Part shown: one piece after another, positions 4,654 to 8,036 of the stretch
How positions within the stretch are numbered: the first letter of the stretch is position 1
Layout: every line of letters starts with the position of its first letter
DNA from: UMGS1307 sp964523005
Lineage (GTDB): Bacteria; Bacillota; Clostridia; Oscillospirales; CAG-382
Assembly (NCBI GenBank): GCA_964523005.1
Contig: CAZFZL010000069.1
Coordinates: 1 to 8,036, forward strand
Direction of reading: 5' to 3'
DNA length: 8,036 nt
The notes under the pieces: generated by a model
Databases searched by the model: none
The model's input: only the letters and a program-made list of their open reading frames with translations
Told to the model about the DNA's origin: nothing
Made by a program: the position numbers and the translations under genes

Positions 4654-7600
4654 ATGAAACGAATAACAGCAATACTGCTCATTCTGCTCATACTGCTCTC
4701 GTCCTGCACAAAAATACCGGACGGACTGGACAGTGAGGTAAAGGTGGTTTCAGGTGGAAATACATATAAAGTGGAGTCGTACAACAAGCTCGACGGTGTG
4801 TCACTGTTCGACAGATATTACAGCATTGATACACAGCAGCATACGGCGTTCACCGCTGTGAGTGACGGGAGCGTTGTCGTTGCGTCATATACTGTGACGG
4901 ACGGTTCGGCAAAGGCTTCGTACACCACTGCCGCGGTCACTGCCGGAACGGTGACTGCAATACCAACGAACGGCTTCTGCGTGTATGTGCCTGACGCTGT
5001 GCTCACAGACGGTGAAATAATCGGGTATGGATTTGACATCTCCTCATATATTGATTTTGAGGGCAGCGCATGTCTGACGAACGAAAGCGGAACGACGGGA
5101 TTTCTGATCTCGCACAAAGACGTGACGCAGATCGACAAAACCATGACGAACGTACTCGTGCAGCCGTCGACATCAGAGCCTCTCGAAGTACCGCAGGGCG
5201 CCATCGGCGTATATCTGAAGCGAACGGTCAAGGGCAACTTTGAGGTCATATCAGTCGGTGAGACGAGGGCGAGCTCAAAGTATTTTACGCTTATACTTCA
5301 GGACAGCTATGCAAAGGCGTTTGCAACCGATCTGATGAAAAGCGATGCGAGATTCCTTTTTGTAAACACATCGCTCATAACGAAATACGGCACGTCGGCA
5401 GCTGTTGAGATAAACGGGACGGGACACATCGTGTCGGCGATTGACCCTGCCGAACCGTGCGACGGCATATGTCTGTATGATGAGGCTTACGGACTGCTGC
5501 TTTCGCCCGAACGCGAAGGGGAGTTCATTGACGTTCTCGTGTTTGACGGCACGGTCGCATATATCGGCAATAACGCGAGCCGCATCGTGTTCCCGTATCC
5601 GAATGGGTATATGATATGCTTCAACGGCAGCGAAAGCGCCGCGATTGCTGCGGACATAAGAATAGGCGACACCGTGGAGACCGTATCTGTTGAAATGACG
5701 ACGAGCCCCACGGCGTATGTCGAGATAAACGGCAACAAGATCGAGATCGCTTACTGTAACGAGTACCGCTCTGCCGTCGCTTATGCTGTTATGTATAACG
5801 AAGACTATATCCACAACAGCACTGACACGAACATCTGGGGCATGGAATGCGCCGTGAACGCAAAAGGCATTATTGAAAGCATAGTTGAAACCTCTGTCAC
5901 CGGCGTTTCAGGCAATACTGCGATACCGGACGGCGGCTTCGTTGTTTCGACGGGCGATAACCTTTACAAGACATATTTGAACGGCGCGTCTGTCGGGGAC
6001 AGTGCAAAATACATCGAGAAGGAAGGAATGTACTCCTTCCGGACAATTTATGACGCACTGTATAACAAATACGGTGATGGCGAATACCTCAGTGTAATCA
6101 CAAACGACTTTTCCGCAAAAACAAATGCCGTTACTAACAGCGTTACGGTGACGGTAAACGCAAACGGATATATAACCGCTATCGCCCAGGACGGCAGAGC
6201 GGTGAGCGTGCCGGAAGGCGGCTGCGTGATACTTGCTACGGGAGTAAAAAAGACGGAGCTGCTTAGGTTTTGTCAGCTCGGGCAGCGTGTCATAGTCCAG
6301 AGTCATTACAGTAGGCTTTTGCTGTTCGGCGAAGCCGAGCTGAAGAAGGAAACGTATGAAGAGCTGCTCACTCAGATGAAGCAGACGCGCGACAGCGCTG
6401 CGGATATGCTGCTGAATATTGATTACGAGCAGATAGATTTACTGCTTGCGCAGGCGGAGGAAAATCTCAGCGCGGCAGACAGAACACCGCAGAGTGCGGT
6501 GGAGGCGTTTGCGGTTATAGATATGCTGCAGCGCCTTGTCGTGCCGTCGCTTGCCGTACAGGACCGTGCAGCGTGGGTCGTTGATTATGACAATGATGCC
6601 GCGGATGTGGACAGGACGGTCGAATACGCCGTCAAGCTCGGCTTGAATACGCTGATAGTATCGCCGTTCCGGGACGGATATACGCTGTACGACACGTCGG
6701 TGCCTCATCTTAAAAAGCACCCCGATATAGCGGAGGACACTGACCTTCTTACCGAGTACACACGTGCGTGTCACGAAGCCGGGCTGACATTGTACTTCAT
6801 GTATAGCTGCTTCGCGAGCAAAGAACCGGGAGACGAATATTCCGACGACTTTTTCGTCAATTATTTTGCTGACAAGCTGCTGCTCTCGAAGACCGGCAGA
6901 AACGTAGCGTATTTCTATGATTCGCCAAGCTATACGCTCGACCCATACGACGAAGAGGTGAAGCAATGGACGCTGTCGGTGCTGCGCGAGGTCGCGGAAA
7001 ATTACGACATCGACGGCATACAGCTCGACTATATACGTTTTCCGCTGCCGACATATTACAGCGCGTCGAATTATGAGGACTTCGGATATAACGATGATAT
7101 AACTGAAGCGTTTATGAAATGGGCGGGCACGAAGACCGACCCGACAGATATGTCAATAACCGACGCGCTGTGGGATGAGTGGTGCGAATTCCGCTGCGGC
7201 ATTGTCACGTCGTTTGTCCGCCAGGCAAGCGCGCTCGCGGACGAATACGCGCTGATATTCTCATGTACAAGCTTCGCATCTGCTTCTGACCGCAGCAAAT
7301 ATGTTTTTCAGGATGTGGGAACATGGGTATCGGAAGGGCTTATAGATGAGCTGTACCCGATGATTTACTCGGTTGATCTTGCCGGCCAGAAAAAATACGG
7401 TGACGAGACGAAGAGCATCGTCAAAGACGGCTGTCGCCTGATACTCGGCATCGGAACGTACGACGGTGAGACGCAGCAGGTCGTGAAGGATCAGATATAC
7501 TACGCCTATACGCTCGGCGCAGACGGGAATTCGATATTTGCGTTCAATTACATTCCGGGCTTCGGTTTTTTTGAAACGTATTCGCAGGAAGCCTACCGCG

Positions 7601-7950
7601 CCGCGGCGATACGCACCGATCTGTATTCCGATACTTTCGGCGCAGCGCTGACTGAGCTGCGGGACGTAATAGCCGGCGTATACTGTTATCTGTATCCGGA
7701 CACGCAGACAGATGAGCTTGACGCGAAGATAGAAGCGATCATCGACGAATACTGTGATTTTGATTATGAATCGGCGACAGACGCCGAAAAACACGCCTTC
7801 TGCAGCGAATGCATCGATGAGCTGAACGAGCTGAGCGTATACGCGGCAGGCAGGTCGCTGCCCGAATCGGTCGGAGACGATCTTCAGAAACGCATTGAAC
7901 TTATCGAAGGTATGATGACTCGGCTTATGAACGTCTCGCGATCGGAATAA
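4654..7950 (+). CDS. Large lipoprotein with C-terminal glycosyl-hydrolase-like (GHL10/DUF187-type) domain
   Basis: The 1098-residue protein starts with a lipoprotein signal peptide: MKR, a leucine/isoleucine core and lipobox LSSC with Cys18, so it should be anchored to the outer face of the membrane. Residues about 30-555 are beta-rich and contain degenerate repeats in which a strand pair of the form VxINGxGxIxxI is followed by IPxxGfxV. Clear copies are at 101-114, 313-325, 422-435 and 517-530. Residues 560-640 look helical. Residues 640-985 resemble the GHL10/DUF187 (YngK-like) putative glycosyl hydrolase barrel: WVVDYDND (641-648), LGLNTLIVSPFRDG (662-675), the hallmark DGIQLDYIRFP (787-797) with Asp792 as likely active-site acid, LYPMIYS (900-906) and LGIGTYDG (931-938). 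A helical tail follows. Polysaccharide or cell-wall glycan cleavage is likely but the substrate is unknown. The start is set by AGGGAG (4641-4646), seven bases upstream. Confidence 0.85.
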   Translation: MKRITAILLILLILLSSCTKIPDGLDSEVKVVSGGNTYKVESYNKLDGVSLFDRYYSIDTQQHTAFTAVSDGSVVVASYTVTDGSAKASYTTAAVTAGTVTAIPTNGFCVYVPDAVLTDGEIIGYGFDISSYIDFEGSACLTNESGTTGFLISHKDVTQIDKTMTNVLVQPSTSEPLEVPQGAIGVYLKRTVKGNFEVISVGETRASSKYFTLILQDSYAKAFATDLMKSDARFLFVNTSLITKYGTSAAVEINGTGHIVSAIDPAEPCDGICLYDEAYGLLLSPEREGEFIDVLVFDGTVAYIGNNASRIVFPYPNGYMICFNGSESAAIAADIRIGDTVETVSVEMTTSPTAYVEINGNKIEIAYCNEYRSAVAYAVMYNEDYIHNSTDTNIWGMECAVNAKGIIESIVETSVTGVSGNTAIPDGGFVVSTGDNLYKTYLNGASVGDSAKYIEKEGMYSFRTIYDALYNKYGDGEYLSVITNDFSAKTNAVTNSVTVTVNANGYITAIAQDGRAVSVPEGGCVILATGVKKTELLRFCQLGQRVIVQSHYSRLLLFGEAELKKETYEELLTQMKQTRDSAADMLLNIDYEQIDLLLAQAEENLSAADRTPQSAVEAFAVIDMLQRLVVPSLAVQDRAAWVVDYDNDAADVDRTVEYAVKLGLNTLIVSPFRDGYTLYDTSVPHLKKHPDIAEDTDLLTEYTRACHEAGLTLYFMYSCFASKEPGDEYSDDFFVNYFADKLLLSKTGRNVAYFYDSPSYTLDPYDEEVKQWTLSVLREVAENYDIDGIQLDYIRFPLPTYYSASNYEDFGYNDDITEAFMKWAGTKTDPTDMSITDALWDEWCEFRCGIVTSFVRQASALADEYALIFSCTSFASASDRSKYVFQDVGTWVSEGLIDELYPMIYSVDLAGQKKYGDETKSIVKDGCRLILGIGTYDGETQQVVKDQIYYAYTLGADGNSIFAFNYIPGFGFFETYSQEAYRAAAIRTDLYSDTFGAALTELRDVIAGVYCYLYPDTQTDELDAKIEAIIDEYCDFDYESATDAEKHAFCSECIDELNELSVYAAGRSLPESVGDDLQKRIELIEGMMTRLMNVSRSE

Positions 7951-7961
7951 GCAAAAAACAC

Positions 7962-7990
7962 TCGACAAATAACGGTGATTGTGTTATAAT
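7962..7990 (+). promoter_or_regulatory. Promoter of a rightward gene outside the window
   Basis: TCGACA (7962-7967) and TATAAT (7985-7990) are separated by 17 bases, with TGT just before the -10 box. It starts 12 bases after the lipoprotein stop codon. No hairpin terminator lies between, so the lipoprotein transcript may read into this unit. The gene it serves is beyond the right edge. Confidence 0.75.
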
Positions 7991-8002
7991 ACTTGCAGAA
8001 GT

Positions 8003-8033
8003 CTTGCTTCGCAAGCCTTTGCGGCTTCGCCGC
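8003..8033. repeat. Two adjacent small hairpins at the right edge
   Basis: CTTGC-TTC-GCAAG (8003-8015) and GCGGC-TTC-GCCGC (8021-8033) are two five-base-pair stems with identical TTC loops, five bases apart. They fall just after the predicted start of transcription of the next unit, so they would form the beginning of its leader RNA. They may also be part of a dispersed palindromic repeat or, together, a delayed terminator for the lipoprotein gene; the T-run needed for the last is not seen before the window ends. Confidence 0.5.
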
Positions 8034-8036
8034 TTG

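Noticed and set aside
4818..7968. Several minus-strand open frames of 75-235 codons opposite the lipoprotein gene
   Set aside because: They are shadow frames of the long + strand gene, without ribosome sites or recognisable domains.
1..8036. CRISPR array, defence island, toxin-antitoxin pair or retron
   Set aside because: No regularly spaced repeats, reverse transcriptase, nuclease pair or small toxin-like gene pair could be seen on either strand.

Overview
The window looks like chromosomal DNA from an anaerobic Firmicute of the class Clostridia, probably a gut-type member of moderate GC. The grounds are strong AGGAGG-type ribosome binding sites, sigma-A promoters of the TTGACA/TATAAT type with 17-bp spacers, a tRNA gene with an encoded CCA end, a TnpV-type protein typical of clostridial transposons, and a tyrosine integrase of the Tn916/clostridial ICE type. 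No species can be named from the sequence alone.

Region 1 (about 1-1976) is one end of an integrated mobile element. It holds the broken N-terminal part of a ParM/StbA-like actin-family segregation gene (+ strand, running in from the left), then on the minus strand a tnpV gene and, immediately upstream of it, a full-length tyrosine integrase gene. The integrase leader carries a tandem pair of perfect 12-bp repeats and a 12-bp-stem inverted repeat. No excisionase gene is visible. Next comes a strong hairpin terminator and a tRNA-Pro(GGG) gene on the minus strand. The 3' end of that tRNA faces the integrase, the usual geometry for an element inserted at a tRNA 3' end. The other end of the element lies outside the window.

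Region 2 (about 2050-3556) is host chromosome. A near-consensus promoter drives the tRNA leftwards. A second promoter drives a rightward two-gene operon: a GNAT N-acetyltransferase and an RsmJ-like 16S rRNA guanine-N2 methyltransferase, joined by an ATGA overlap.

Region 3 (about 3557-4582) is a single-gene unit. It encodes a Rob-like transcription regulator (AraC-type DNA-binding domain fused to a GyrI-like effector-binding domain) with its own promoter and a hairpin terminator. A well-placed internal ribosome binding site and ATG sit exactly at the domain junction.

Region 4 (about 4592-8036) holds a long gene for a 1098-residue lipoprotein. It has a lipobox signal peptide, an N-terminal half built of degenerate beta-type repeats, and a C-terminal glycosyl-hydrolase-like (GHL10/DUF187-type) barrel. 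The window ends with the promoter and two small hairpins of a further rightward transcript whose gene is not in view.

Overall this is a mobile-element end beside ordinary housekeeping, regulatory and surface genes. I see no defence system, CRISPR array, toxin-antitoxin pair or biosynthetic cluster. The best candidates for something less described are the repeat-built N-terminal half of the lipoprotein, the integrase leader repeats, and the internal start in the regulator gene.
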